A stretch of DNA of 64,000 nt from Luteococcus sp038433135 (GCF_038433135.1 NZ_JBCDMV010000014.1:62001-126000), one strand, 5' to 3'. Shown: positions 42,066-51,513, counted from the first letter of the stretch. The notes: generated by a model from the sequence alone, not told the origin. Made by a program: numbers and translations.

Positions 42066-43402
42066 CGCCACTCAACGCTTCGTCGATCTTCGGCCCGGAT
42101 CCGTGGTGGATCCTTGCCATCAAGGTGCTGGGCGTGTTCATGCTCCAGCTGCTGTGGTGCCTGTTCAATGTGTGGTTCATGCGCCGGATCCTCGGCAAGA
42201 TGCAGAACCGCAAGGGCCCGATCATGAACTCGCCCGGTGGTCTGCTGCAGGCCATCGGCGACGGCATGAAGCTGCTGTTCAAGGAGACCTTCATCCCGGA
42301 CGGCACGGACAAGACCATCTTCAAGCTGGCCCCCGTGATCGCCGGTGTCTGCGCCTTCGCCCCCTGGGCGGTGATCCCGCTGGCCGGTGAGGTGAACATG
42401 TTCGGCCACACCACCCGGCTGATGGTCACCGACCTGCCGGTCGCGGTGCTGTTCACCCTGGCCACCGGCTCGATGGCGGTCTACGGCCTGGTGCTGGCCG
42501 GCTGGTCGTCGGACAACTCCTACTCGCTGCTCGGTGGCCTGCGCGCCAGCGCCCAGATGGTCTCCTACGAGGTGGCGATGGGCCTGTCCCTGGTCAGCGT
42601 CTTCCTGATGGCGGGCACCATGTCCACCTCCGAGATCGTCGAGGCGCAGGCCCAGCACATGAACTTCTTCGGCATCGAGGTGCCGGTGCCCGGCTGGTAC
42701 GCGCTGGTGCTCTTCCCCAGCTTCTGCATCTACTTCATCTCGATCCTGGCGGAGTCCAACACCCCGCCCTTCGATCTGGCGGAGTGCGAGCAGGAGCTGG
42801 TCAGTGGCTACTCCACCGAGTACACCGGTTTTCGCTACGGCACCTACTACCTGGCCGAGTTCATCCACATGGCCACGCTGTCCGCGCTGGCCGTGACCCT
42901 CTTCTTCGGTGGCTACCGCGCACCCTTCCCGTTCAACCTGGTGGGCGCGGTCGACCAGGGCTGGTGGGGCGTGCTGTGGTTCTTCGTCAAGACCCAGATC
43001 ATGATCTTCATCCTGATCTGGTGCCGCGGCGCTCTGCCTCGCTTCCGTTACGACCAGTTCATGGGCATCGGCTGGAAGCGGCTGATCCCGTTCAGCCTGG
43101 TCTGGATCATGTTCGTCACCCTGCTGAAGGCCTCGCTCAATGCCGAGGGCACCACCCGCGTCGTGCTGGCAGGCGTGCTCGGCGTGCTGGCGATCGCCCT
43201 GCTGGCCTGGCTCTTCTTCGGCGGCGAGCCGGAGGAGGACCGCCACGAGGACCAGACCGGCGAATTCGACGCCTTCGCCGGCGGCTACCCGGTGCCCCCG
43301 ATGCCCGGTCAGTCGTTGCCGAGCACCAACCCCGTGGTGAGCGCCCAGCGCGTTGACCCGTCGGAAGACCTCGCCACCACCAAGAACGGAGTTGACGCCT
43401 GA
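42062..43402 (+). CDS. nuoH: NADH-quinone oxidoreductase subunit H
   Basis: 446 residues from the ATG overlapping the nuoG stop. Eight or nine membrane helices are seen, with quinone-channel signatures RRILGKMQNRKGP, GLLQAIGDGMKLLFKE, ESNTPPFDLAECEQELVSGY and WCRGALPRFRYDQFM. The C-terminal 70 residues are an acidic, Pro-rich extension beyond the usual end. It anchors the hydrophilic arm to the membrane. Confidence 0.98.
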   Translation: MTPLNASSIFGPDPWWILAIKVLGVFMLQLLWCLFNVWFMRRILGKMQNRKGPIMNSPGGLLQAIGDGMKLLFKETFIPDGTDKTIFKLAPVIAGVCAFAPWAVIPLAGEVNMFGHTTRLMVTDLPVAVLFTLATGSMAVYGLVLAGWSSDNSYSLLGGLRASAQMVSYEVAMGLSLVSVFLMAGTMSTSEIVEAQAQHMNFFGIEVPVPGWYALVLFPSFCIYFISILAESNTPPFDLAECEQELVSGYSTEYTGFRYGTYYLAEFIHMATLSALAVTLFFGGYRAPFPFNLVGAVDQGWWGVLWFFVKTQIMIFILIWCRGALPRFRYDQFMGIGWKRLIPFSLVWIMFVTLLKASLNAEGTTRVVLAGVLGVLAIALLAWLFFGGEPEEDRHEDQTGEFDAFAGGYPVPPMPGQSLPSTNPVVSAQRVDPSEDLATTKNGVDA

Positions 43403-44004
43403 TGGGTCTCCTCGACCAGTGGGCCGGTTTCGGCATCACTTTCCGAACCATGTTCCGCAAGACCTTCACCCAGGGCTACCCCCAGAAGGGCAAGGAGAAG
43501 GTCTTCGCCCCGCGCTTCCACGGGCGTCACCAGCTCAACCGCTGGCCCGACGGTCTGGAGAAGTGCGTCGGCTGCGAGCTGTGCGCGTGGGCCTGCCCGG
43601 CCGACGCGATCTACGTCGAAGGTGGCGACAACACCGAGGACGCGCGGTTCAGCCCCGGTGAGCGCTACGGCCGCGTCTACCAGATCAACTACCTGCGCTG
43701 CATCTTCTGCGGCATGTGCATCGAGGCGTGCCCGACGCGCGCCCTGACCATGACCAATGAGTTCAAGCTCGCCGATCGCTCCCGCGAGGTGCTGATCTAC
43801 GAGAAGGATCGGCTGCTGGCCCCGCTGCTGACCGGCATGGAGCAGCCGCCGCACCCGCGTCGGCTGGGCGACGACGAGAAGGACTACTTCCTCGGTCTGC
43901 CCGCCACCGGTCAGCCGGACGTGCGCACGGCCCCCACCGGCGCCACCTCCGCCAGCCGGATGACCAATCAGGATTCGACCACTCATGGGGGAGTGACCAA
44001 ATGA
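43402..44004 (+). CDS. nuoI: NADH-quinone oxidoreductase subunit I (N6a/N6b)
   Basis: 200 residues. Two [4Fe-4S] motifs are CVGCELCAWACPADAIYVE and CIFCGMCIEACPTRALTMT. A C-terminal extension of about 60 residues is polar. Its first base is the last base of the nuoH stop. A divergent second NuoI-like protein is encoded at 62773-63240. Confidence 0.98.
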   Translation: MGLLDQWAGFGITFRTMFRKTFTQGYPQKGKEKVFAPRFHGRHQLNRWPDGLEKCVGCELCAWACPADAIYVEGGDNTEDARFSPGERYGRVYQINYLRCIFCGMCIEACPTRALTMTNEFKLADRSREVLIYEKDRLLAPLLTGMEQPPHPRRLGDDEKDYFLGLPATGQPDVRTAPTGATSASRMTNQDSTTHGGVTK

Positions 44005-44813
44005 TCAGCCTCGTCCCACTCGTGACCGCACAGGCGGTCGCCTTCTGGGTGCTGGCACCGGTTGCGGTGCTCGGCGCCCTGGGCATGGTGCTGGGTCGCA
44101 AGCCCGTGCACTCGGCCATCTCGCTGGCGGCGATGATGATCGCCCTGGCCGGGCTGTACGCGTCGCTGGATGCGCCCTTCCTGTTCGTGGTGCAGATCAT
44201 CGTCTACATGGGCGCCATCCTGATGCTCTTCCTGTTCGTGATGATGCTGGTCGGCGTCGACACCACCGACTCGATGGTGGAGACCATCCGTGGCCACCGC
44301 GCCGCCTCGATCCTGGCGGCCGTCGGCTTCGGCGCCCTGCTGATCCTGGCGATCGGCAATGGCATCGTCGGTGAGCCGAGGGGTCTGGAGGAGGCCGTCG
44401 CGGCCCAGGGCGGCAATGTCCCGAGCCTGGCCGAGCTGGTCTTCACCAAGTACGTCTTCGTCTTCGAGGCCACCGCCGCCCTGCTGATCACCGCCGCGCT
44501 GGCCGCGATGGTGCTGGCGCACGGCGAGCAGTTGCGCCCGAAGGTCCGCCAGGCCGGCCAGGTGCAGGCCCGCCTGCGCAAGTACGCCACCGAGGGTGCC
44601 CACCCGGGTGCCCTGCCCAACCCCGGCGTCTACGCCCGCAGCAATGCGATCCAGTCCCCGGCCCTGCTGCCCGACGGCAGCATCGCCCAGAACTCGGTGG
44701 TCGACGCGATGGCCGAGCGTGGCGTGGTGACCAATCCCGAGGAGCTCAGCGCTCCCACCAAGCGCGCCTTCGACGCGATCGAATCGGTCAAGGCCGAGGA
44801 GGGACGGGAATGA
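44001..44813 (+). CDS. nuoJ: NADH-quinone oxidoreductase subunit J
   Basis: 270 residues. Five membrane helices lie in the first 175 residues, including AAMMIALAGLYASLDAPF and VVQIIVYMGAILMLFLFVMM with the pi-bulge helix. The C-terminal 95 residues form a soluble polar tail that is longer than in enterobacterial NuoJ. Its stop overlaps the nuoK start. Confidence 0.96.
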   Translation: MISLVPLVTAQAVAFWVLAPVAVLGALGMVLGRKPVHSAISLAAMMIALAGLYASLDAPFLFVVQIIVYMGAILMLFLFVMMLVGVDTTDSMVETIRGHRAASILAAVGFGALLILAIGNGIVGEPRGLEEAVAAQGGNVPSLAELVFTKYVFVFEATAALLITAALAAMVLAHGEQLRPKVRQAGQVQARLRKYATEGAHPGALPNPGVYARSNAIQSPALLPDGSIAQNSVVDAMAERGVVTNPEELSAPTKRAFDAIESVKAEEGRE

Positions 44814-45109
44814 ACCCGAACTACTACCTGGTGCTGAGCGCCATCCTGTTCAGCCTTGGCGTGCTCGGCTTCCTGCTGCGCCGCAATGCGCTGGTCGCCT
44901 TCATGTCGATCGAGCTGATGCTCAACTCGGCCAACCTGGCGATGGTCAACTTCTCCCACATGCACGGCAACCTGGACGGCCAGATCGCCACCTTCTTCGT
45001 GATGGTGGTGGCGGCAGCCGAGGTGGTGGTGGGGCTCGCGATCATCGTGACCATCTTCCGTACCCGACGCTCGGCCTCGGTCGACGACGCAAACCTGCTG
45101 AAGTTCTGA
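44810..45109 (+). CDS. nuoK: NADH-quinone oxidoreductase subunit K
   Basis: 99 residues, three helices. Conserved glutamates sit in MSIELMLNSANLAMVNF and VAAAEVVVGLAIIVTIFRTR, the proton-path residues of the MrpC-like subunit. Overlaps nuoJ by 4 bases. Confidence 0.97.
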   Translation: MNPNYYLVLSAILFSLGVLGFLLRRNALVAFMSIELMLNSANLAMVNFSHMHGNLDGQIATFFVMVVAAAEVVVGLAIIVTIFRTRRSASVDDANLLKF

Positions 45110-45119
45110 GGGGGCATCG

Positions 45120-47027
45120 GTGAATCTTCTCGAGATTGTCACTCCCGTCGCGGCAACCGGCATGTTCCGGTTTGCCTGGACGATGATCGCGGTTCCCGCA
45201 CTGGTGGCGGCCTTCCTGCTGCTGGCCGGCCGGGCCACCGACAAGTGGGGCCACCTGCTGGCCACTCTGGCATCGCTGTACTCCTTCTCCATCGGCGCCT
45301 GCCTGTTCGGCGAGATGCTGATGCGGGAGCCGGCCGAACGCGCCGTCACCAACCACCTGTGGACGCTGTTCGCCGCGGGCAACTGGAAGGTCGACGTCAG
45401 CCTGCTGGTCGATCAGCTCTCCGTGCTGTTCGTGCTGCTGATCACCGGCGTCGGCTCGCTGATCCACATCTACTCGATCGGCTACATGGCGCACGACGAG
45501 CGCCGGCGTCGCTTCTTCGCCTACCTGAACCTGTTCATCGCGGCCATGTTGACGCTGGTGCTCGGCGACAACTACCTGATCACCTTCTTCGGCTGGGAGG
45601 GCGTCGGTCTGGCCTCCTACCTGCTGATCTCCTTCTGGCAGCACAAGACCTCCGCGGCCCTGGCCGGCAAGAAGGCCTTCGTGATGAACCGCGTCGGTGA
45701 CCTGGGCCTGACCATGGCGATCTTCACCATGCTGGCCCAGTTCGGCAGCTCCGCCTTCGTCGACGTGAACAAGGGCGCCGCCGGCCTGTCCAGCTTCTGG
45801 GCGACCGCGATCGGCCTGTTCCTGCTGCTGGCCGCCTGCGGCAAGTCCGCCCAGGTGCCGCTGCAGGCCTGGCTGCTCGACGCCATGGAGGGCCCCACCC
45901 CGGTGTCGGCCCTGATCCACGCAGCCACCATGGTGACCGCCGGCGTCTACCTGGTGATCCGCAGCCACCACGTCTACGACCAGACGCCGACCGCACAGCT
46001 GGCCGTCGCCATCGTCGGTACCGTCACCCTGCTCTTCGGAGCCTGGATCGGTACCTCCAAGGATGACATCAAGAAGGTGCTGGCCGGCTCCACCATGAGC
46101 CAGATCGGCTACATGATGCTGGCCGCCGGGCTCGGCCCGATCGGTGCCGCCTTCGCGATCTTCCACCTGATCACCCACGGCTTCTTCAAGGCCAACATGT
46201 TCCTGGGCGCCGGTTCGGTGATGCACGGGATGGGCGACGACGTCGACATGCGGCACTTCGGTGCGCTGCGCAAGGCGATGCCGATCACCTTCCTCACCTT
46301 CGCGATGGGCTACCTGGCGATCATCGGCTTCCCGTTCACCGCCGGCTACTTCTCCAAGGACCACATCATCGAGGCCGCCTTCGAGAAGTCCCCGGTCTTC
46401 GGCGGGCTCGCCCTGCTGGGCGCCCTGGTCACCGCCTTCTACATGACCCGACTGATGATGATGACCTTCTTCGGCGAGAAGCGCTGGCTCAAGGGTGTCC
46501 ACCCGCACGAGTCCCCGCTGACCATGACCATCCCGCTGATGGTGCTGGCCGTGCTGAGCATCGTCGCCGGTGCCGTGATGAACAACTGGATCGGGGAATG
46601 GCTGGAGCCGGCAACCGGTGCCGACGTGCACCACATGTCGCTGACCCACGTCAGCACCATCGGGCTGGTCACCATGGCCGTCGTCGCGCTGGGCGTCTTG
46701 CTGGGCTGGTTCTTCTTCCGCAAGGACATCCCCGGTTACCAGCCCGCCACCAGCAATCCGCTGGCGCTGGCCGGTCGCAATGACCTCTACGGCGACGCCT
46801 TCAACGAGGCCGTCTTCATGTACCCCGGCCAGAAGCTGGTCGGTGCGCTCGGCCTGGCCGACCGGGGTGTCGTCGACGGTGCCGTGATGGGTACCGCCTC
46901 TGCCCTGGGTGGCCTGTCCACCGTCGTCCGCAAGCTGCAGAACGGCTACGTCCGTAGCTATGCCCTCACCATGGTCGCCGGCGCGCTCCTGGTCGGGCTC
47001 GCACTGATCCTCGGCCAGCTGGCCTGA
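45120..47027 (+). CDS. nuoL: NADH-quinone oxidoreductase subunit L (antiporter-like)
   Basis: 635 residues from GTG. About 16 membrane helices are expected. Signature stretches are ITFFGWEGVGLASYLLISFW, SAQVPLQAWLLDAMEGPTPV, SALIHAATMVTAGVYLV and HGFFKANMFLGAGSVMHGM. It is the distal proton pump, with the long lateral helix near the C-terminus. Confidence 0.98.
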   Translation: MNLLEIVTPVAATGMFRFAWTMIAVPALVAAFLLLAGRATDKWGHLLATLASLYSFSIGACLFGEMLMREPAERAVTNHLWTLFAAGNWKVDVSLLVDQLSVLFVLLITGVGSLIHIYSIGYMAHDERRRRFFAYLNLFIAAMLTLVLGDNYLITFFGWEGVGLASYLLISFWQHKTSAALAGKKAFVMNRVGDLGLTMAIFTMLAQFGSSAFVDVNKGAAGLSSFWATAIGLFLLLAACGKSAQVPLQAWLLDAMEGPTPVSALIHAATMVTAGVYLVIRSHHVYDQTPTAQLAVAIVGTVTLLFGAWIGTSKDDIKKVLAGSTMSQIGYMMLAAGLGPIGAAFAIFHLITHGFFKANMFLGAGSVMHGMGDDVDMRHFGALRKAMPITFLTFAMGYLAIIGFPFTAGYFSKDHIIEAAFEKSPVFGGLALLGALVTAFYMTRLMMMTFFGEKRWLKGVHPHESPLTMTIPLMVLAVLSIVAGAVMNNWIGEWLEPATGADVHHMSLTHVSTIGLVTMAVVALGVLLGWFFFRKDIPGYQPATSNPLALAGRNDLYGDAFNEAVFMYPGQKLVGALGLADRGVVDGAVMGTASALGGLSTVVRKLQNGYVRSYALTMVAGALLVGLALILGQLA

Positions 47028-47041
47028 GGGGAGGAGAAACA

Positions 47042-48544
47042 ATGACTTTCCCCTTGCTCACCGCGCTGGCCCTGGTGCCGCTGGTCGGTGGTCTGGTCCT
47101 GTTCTTCGTGAAGGGGGGTGCGGGCCGCGTCCTCGGCCTGGCGATCAGCCTGGCCACCCTGGCGATCGGCCTGCTCGCCTTCTTCACCGGAGGTGACCTT
47201 GCCGAGGAGCACACCTGGATCGCCTCGATCGGCGCCCACTACGCCCTCGGCCTCGACGGCATGGCCAAGGCCATGGTGCTGCTCACCGTGATCCTGGTCC
47301 CGATCGTGCTGCTGGCCGAATGGAATGTCGGCGACGACGAGGGCAACTGGTCCGGCAATGCCTTCTTCGCCCTGGCCCTGATCCTGGAGGGTCTGGCCCT
47401 CTACGTCTTCATGGCCACCGACGCGCTGCTGTTCTACCTCTTCTTCGAGGCCACCCTGATCCCGATGTACTTCCTGATCGGTGGCTGGGGTGGCGCCAAG
47501 CGCGGCGCCGCAGCGCTGAAGTTCCTGCTCTACTCGCTGGCCGGTGGCCTGGTGATGCTGTTCAGCATCATCGGCCTGGGCGCCCACAGCGCGCAGAGCG
47601 GCAACCCCAGCTTCCTGATCAAGGACCTGGCCGCGATGAACATCGACGGCAGCATCGGCCGTTGGCTGTGGCTGGGCTTCTTCGTCGCCTTCGCGATCAA
47701 GGCCCCGATGGTGCCGGTGCACACCTGGCTGCCGGACACCGCCGAACAGGCCACCCCCGGCGCCTCGACGCTGCTGGTAGGCATCCTGGACAAGATCGGC
47801 ACCTTCGGCATGATCCGCTTCTGTCTGACGCTCTTCCCGGAGGCCAGCAAGTGGGCCACCCCGGTGGTGCTGGTGCTGGCGGTCATCTCGATCCTCTACG
47901 GCGCGCTGATGGCCATCGGCTCCAAGCACCTGCTGCGGCTGGTCAGCTACACCTCGATCAGCCACTTCGGCTTCATGGTGCTGGGCATCTTCGCCTTCAC
48001 CAGCCAGTCGATGAACGGCACCGTCTTCTACATGCTGAATCACGGCTTCTCCACCGCCGCACTCTTCCTGGTGGTCGGCTTCCTGATCCGTCGTCGCGGC
48101 TCCGCCGGCATCGACGCCTTCGGTGGCGTGCAGAAGGTGGCCCCCGTGGCCGCCGGGCTCTTCCTGGTCTCCGGCCTCTCGGCCATGGCCCTGCCCGGCC
48201 TGTCCAGCTTCATCAGCGAGTTCATGGTGATGGCCGGTGCCTGGCAGCGCCACCCCGTGATCACCGCCGTCTCGACGCTGGGCACCGTGCTCGCCGCCCT
48301 GTACATCCTGCTGGCCTACCAGCGGACCATGACCGGCCCGGTCACGGAACAGGCCGACAAGCACTTCACCAACAATGACCTCAACGTGCGGGAGAAGGCC
48401 GTGATGGCCCCGCTGATCGCGCTGCTGCTGGTGCTCGGCTTCGTGCCGCAGCCGATGCTGAAGGTCACCGAGAACACCGTGAAGGACACCATGGCCCAGG
48501 TTGGCATGACCGATCCGCAGCCCGTCGTGAAGGGAGTCAAGTGA
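47042..48544 (+). CDS. nuoM: NADH-quinone oxidoreductase subunit M (antiporter-like)
   Basis: 500 residues, 14 membrane helices expected. Motifs include FYLFFEATLIPMYFLIGGWG with the conserved Glu, FAIKAPMVPVHTWLPDTAEQ and LRLVSYTSISHFGFMVLGIF. A GGGGAGGAG ribosome binding site precedes the ATG. It ends in an overlap with nuoN. Confidence 0.98.
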   Translation: MTFPLLTALALVPLVGGLVLFFVKGGAGRVLGLAISLATLAIGLLAFFTGGDLAEEHTWIASIGAHYALGLDGMAKAMVLLTVILVPIVLLAEWNVGDDEGNWSGNAFFALALILEGLALYVFMATDALLFYLFFEATLIPMYFLIGGWGGAKRGAAALKFLLYSLAGGLVMLFSIIGLGAHSAQSGNPSFLIKDLAAMNIDGSIGRWLWLGFFVAFAIKAPMVPVHTWLPDTAEQATPGASTLLVGILDKIGTFGMIRFCLTLFPEASKWATPVVLVLAVISILYGALMAIGSKHLLRLVSYTSISHFGFMVLGIFAFTSQSMNGTVFYMLNHGFSTAALFLVVGFLIRRRGSAGIDAFGGVQKVAPVAAGLFLVSGLSAMALPGLSSFISEFMVMAGAWQRHPVITAVSTLGTVLAALYILLAYQRTMTGPVTEQADKHFTNNDLNVREKAVMAPLIALLLVLGFVPQPMLKVTENTVKDTMAQVGMTDPQPVVKGVK

Positions 48545-50139
48545 TGAGCTTGCTCAACATCATGGTTCCCCTTGAGATCGTCGCGCCCAAGCTCGAGTAC
48601 CGCCTGCTGGCGCCGCTGATCCTGGTGCTGGTGGGAGCCTGCCTGGCGATGCTGGTGGAGACCACCAGCAAGCGCGGCCCGCGCTACGGCGCGCAGCTGA
48701 TCGTCACCATGGCCACCCTGCTGGCCTCCATCGTGCTGCTGGTGCGCAACTGGCTGATCGGCAGCACCCAGATCGGTGCCGTCGACACCATCGCCGTCGA
48801 CGGACCCACCTACTTCGTCTGGGGTTCGCTGCTGGTCTTCGGCCTGATGGCCGCGCTGCTCTTCGCCGAGCGTCGGGTTTCCGCCGGTCAGTCGCAGTTC
48901 ACCGCGATGGGCTCGGCCGTCCCGGGCTCCCCGCTGGAACGCGAGGCGATCGCTGCCCGCGCCGAGCACACCGAGGTCTTCCCGCTGCTGATGTTCAGCA
49001 TCTTCGGGATGATGCTGTTCGCCTCCGCGAACAACCTGCTGGTGATGTTCGTCGCACTGGAGATCTTCTCCCTGCCGCTCTACCTGCTGGCCGGTCTGGC
49101 GCGTCGTCGCCGGATGCTCAGCCAGGAAGCCGCGTTGAAGTACTTCCAGCTGGGCGCCCTGTCCAGCGCCTTCTTCCTGTACGGCACCGCGCTGCTCTAC
49201 GGCTACTCCGGCTCCTTCCAGCTGGCCGCCATCGACGAGGCCATCCGCCGCGGCACCCAGGGCAATGGCCTGCTGATCGCCGGCATGGCGCTGGTCGGTA
49301 TGGGCCTGCTGTTCAAGGTGGGTGCCGTTCCCTTCCACTCCTGGACCCCCGACGTCTACACCGGTTCGCCGACCCCGGTCACCGGTTTCATGGCGATCTG
49401 CACCAAGTTCGCCGCCGTCGTCGCCATGATGCGCGTGTTCTACGTTGCGCTCGGTGCCGCCCGCTGGGACTGGCAGCCGATGTTCGCCATGATCGCGGTG
49501 CTGACCATGGCCGTCGGTGGCGTGGTCGCCCTGACCCAGAGCGACGTCAAGCGGATGCTGGCCTACTCCTCGATCGCCCACGCCGGCTTCGTGCTGGTCG
49601 CGATCCTCGGCGCCAATACCGCCGCCAACGGCCTGGCCCCGGGCGGAATCGGCTCCACCAGCGCCGTGCTCTTCTACCTGGCCGCCTATGGCCTGGCGAC
49701 GCTGGGGGCCTTCGGCCTGATCACCATGGTGCGCAAGGCCGGTGGCGAGGCCACCAGCCTGACCGCCTGGCGCGGCGTCGGCCGTCGCAACCCGGCGCTC
49801 GGCGCCCTGATGACGCTGTTCCTGCTGAGCTTCGCCGGCATCCCGCCGACCGCGGGCTTCATCGGCAAGCTATTGGCCTTCACCGCGGCCTGGAAGGGCG
49901 GCTACGCCTGGCTGGTCTTCGTCGCCATCATCATGAGCCTGATCGCCGCCTTCTTCTACCTGCGGATGATCGTCGTGATGTTCTTCCGGGATCCGGTGGA
50001 CGACGAGGTGGAGGTGGTCAGCCCGTCGTGGATGACCTGGCTGGTGGTCATGCTCGGTGCCATCGGCACCTTGGTCTTCGGCATCTACGCCCAGCCGCTG
50101 CTCGATCTGGCCCAGCAGGCAGGGATCTTCCTGCGCTGA
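48541..50139 (+). CDS. nuoN: NADH-quinone oxidoreductase subunit N (antiporter-like)
   Basis: 532 residues. GTG at 48541 and ATG at 48544 are both possible starts that overlap the nuoM stop. Signature regions are VMFVALEIFSLPLYLLAGLA, VGAVPFHSWTPDVYTGSPTP and SDVKRMLAYSSIAHAGFVLV. It is the last gene of the operon and is followed within 20 bases by a strong hairpin. Confidence 0.98.
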   Translation: MMSLLNIMVPLEIVAPKLEYRLLAPLILVLVGACLAMLVETTSKRGPRYGAQLIVTMATLLASIVLLVRNWLIGSTQIGAVDTIAVDGPTYFVWGSLLVFGLMAALLFAERRVSAGQSQFTAMGSAVPGSPLEREAIAARAEHTEVFPLLMFSIFGMMLFASANNLLVMFVALEIFSLPLYLLAGLARRRRMLSQEAALKYFQLGALSSAFFLYGTALLYGYSGSFQLAAIDEAIRRGTQGNGLLIAGMALVGMGLLFKVGAVPFHSWTPDVYTGSPTPVTGFMAICTKFAAVVAMMRVFYVALGAARWDWQPMFAMIAVLTMAVGGVVALTQSDVKRMLAYSSIAHAGFVLVAILGANTAANGLAPGGIGSTSAVLFYLAAYGLATLGAFGLITMVRKAGGEATSLTAWRGVGRRNPALGALMTLFLLSFAGIPPTAGFIGKLLAFTAAWKGGYAWLVFVAIIMSLIAAFFYLRMIVVMFFRDPVDDEVEVVSPSWMTWLVVMLGAIGTLVFGIYAQPLLDLAQQAGIFLR

Positions 50140-50155
50140 CCAGCACCACAGCCAA

Positions 50156-50188
50156 CCGGCCCGCTCCCATCACCCGGGAGCGGGCCGG
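50156..50188 (+). terminator. Transcription terminator of the nuo operon
   Basis: A perfect 13-bp stem (CCGGCCCGCTCCC with its complement) and 7-base loop start 17 bases after the nuoN stop. There is no long T run, as is usual in high-GC actinobacterial terminators. Confidence 0.85.
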
Positions 50189-50281
50189 TTCGCTGTCTGC
50201 CGGGGGGGAGGGGATCCGATGGCTCGACCTGTGGGGGTCGAGGTGGATGGTGTCCTGCCTTGTCTGGCCCCATTTCTGGTA

Positions 50282-50287
50282 TAGAAC
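50282..50287 (+). promoter_or_regulatory. Candidate -10 element TAGAAC of the DUF2207-like gene
   Basis: TAGAAC (within TATAGAAC) is followed by 6 bases and the ATG. TTGTCT lies 16 bases upstream as a possible -35. This fits a leaderless transcript, but the hexamer lacks the final T. Confidence 0.4.
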
Positions 50288-50293
50288 GAAGAC

Positions 50294-51232
50294 ATGATCT
50301 TTCGTCGCGGCCGGGACCAGGAATTCGTCGGACTGACCCCCGGACAGGTGCCCGTCGACGGCACGGGTGACACCCGGCCGGTGCGCGGCAAGGAGTGGAA
50401 GGGTGAGGTGGCGGTACAGTTCCACCCGCCCCACGGCGTCGCCCCCGCCCTGGCCGGCACCGTGATCGACGGCCAGGTGAACCCCTCTGATCTGGGCGCC
50501 ATGATGATCGACCTGAGCCTGCGCGGCTGGTTCACCATCGCCAAGGAGGGCGACGACTGGCAGCTCACCCTGCAGCGGCCCATCGTGGCCAGCGAGCTCA
50601 CCCCGGCCGAGGTGGTGCTCTTGCAGGGACTCTTCCCCGGGCAGGTGGAGACCGTCCTGCTGGAGCAGGTCAAGAAGCAGCTCGCCGCACCGCTGCGCCA
50701 GTGCCGGGACCTGCTCTACCAGGACGTGGTGCGTCTCGGCTGGTACCCGCGCCATCCGCACCCCGGCCGGATCAGCACCTTCGTGCGCGGCCGCACCCCG
50801 CGCACCGCCATCGGGACGGCCGTGCGGATCCAGACCCTTGGCTTCCGTAAGTACCTGGCCACCGCCGAGGCCGACCAGATCCGCTTCGAGGAGGCCGCCG
50901 ACCAGTTCAGCCGCTACCTTCCCTATGCCATGATCTTCGGGCTGGCCGACCGCTGGGCCGGCGTGATCGGCGAGGTGGTGCGCCGCGCCCAGCTCACCGA
51001 CGCCGCCGCCGTCGCCGCCGAATTCGCCAGCGACCCGATGGCCTGGTACCTGCTGGACGGCATGCTCGACCTGGCCGAACTCGGCGTCGCCGGGCTGGAC
51101 CTGGCGGAGCTGGTCAGCGACACCTCCGGCCTGTTCGACTCCCTTGACGGGCTGAGCGGGCTCGCCGACGCCTTCGACGGCCTCAGCGACTTCTTCGACG
51201 GCTTCGACATCTTCGACCTGTTCGACTTCTGA
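50294..51232 (+). CDS. DUF2207-like cytosolic protein with acidic/aromatic tail
   Basis: 312 residues. The body matches what I recognise as the C-terminal, cytosolic part of DUF2207 proteins: QFHPPHGVAPALAGTVIDGQ, MIDLSLRGWFTIAKEGDDW, LGFRKYLATAEADQIRFEEA and FSRYLPYAMIFGLADRWAG. Full-length DUF2207 proteins have a signal peptide, an extracytoplasmic domain and membrane helices, all absent here. The last 60 residues are a low-complexity Asp/Phe/Leu/Gly tail (LFDSLDGLSG..., ending IFDLFDF). Function unknown. It is monocistronic between two hairpins. Confidence 0.7.
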   Translation: MIFRRGRDQEFVGLTPGQVPVDGTGDTRPVRGKEWKGEVAVQFHPPHGVAPALAGTVIDGQVNPSDLGAMMIDLSLRGWFTIAKEGDDWQLTLQRPIVASELTPAEVVLLQGLFPGQVETVLLEQVKKQLAAPLRQCRDLLYQDVVRLGWYPRHPHPGRISTFVRGRTPRTAIGTAVRIQTLGFRKYLATAEADQIRFEEAADQFSRYLPYAMIFGLADRWAGVIGEVVRRAQLTDAAAVAAEFASDPMAWYLLDGMLDLAELGVAGLDLAELVSDTSGLFDSLDGLSGLADAFDGLSDFFDGFDIFDLFDF

Positions 51233-51239
51233 ACATCAG

Positions 51240-51260
51240 CACGGGGGCTCCGCCCCCGTG
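51240..51260 (+). terminator. Terminator of the DUF2207-like gene
   Basis: A 9-bp perfect stem (CACGGGGGC with its complement) with a 3-base TCC loop lies 8 bases after the stop codon. Confidence 0.75.
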
Positions 51261-51327
51261 GGCCCCCGGTGTGGCTGCGTTGGGTGCTCGGGTGGCATGT
51301 CGTGGGTGGTCGGGTTCTTCTTGGTGG

Positions 51328-51395
51328 AGTCGCTTCGCTCCGACTGGTCTGTTCCGCGACGCGCTTCGCCGCTCGTTCCTCGCGGCTGCGTCGCG
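51328..51395. repeat. Two adjacent inverted repeats built on CGCTTCGC words
   Basis: The first is AGTCG-CTTCGCTC-CGACT (51329-51346). The second has arms CGCGACGC (51355-51362) and GCGTCGCG (51388-51395), with an inner GCCGC/GCGGC stem. They could be RNA structure or copies of a dispersed intergenic repeat. Confidence 0.45.
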
Positions 51396-51513
51396 GGCTG
51401 ACGTCGCGCCGGGCTGAGCAGGGTGCGCTGGCCTGGGTTCGTGGCGCCGGTTTTTCGGGGGGCGCGACGAGCATCGTCGGGAGCAAGGTGGAGCCGAGGC
51501 CTCGGCGCGGGAA

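Noticed and set aside
39516..43246. Two large minus-strand frames (851 and 747 codons) opposite nuoG and nuoH
   Set aside because: They are shadows of conserved complex I genes, rich in Gly, Gln, Ala and His and without motifs.
45042..49581. Long minus-strand frames opposite nuoL, nuoM and nuoN
   Set aside because: Asp/Glu/His/Gly-rich antisense of membrane-protein genes; no start site with a ribosome binding site.
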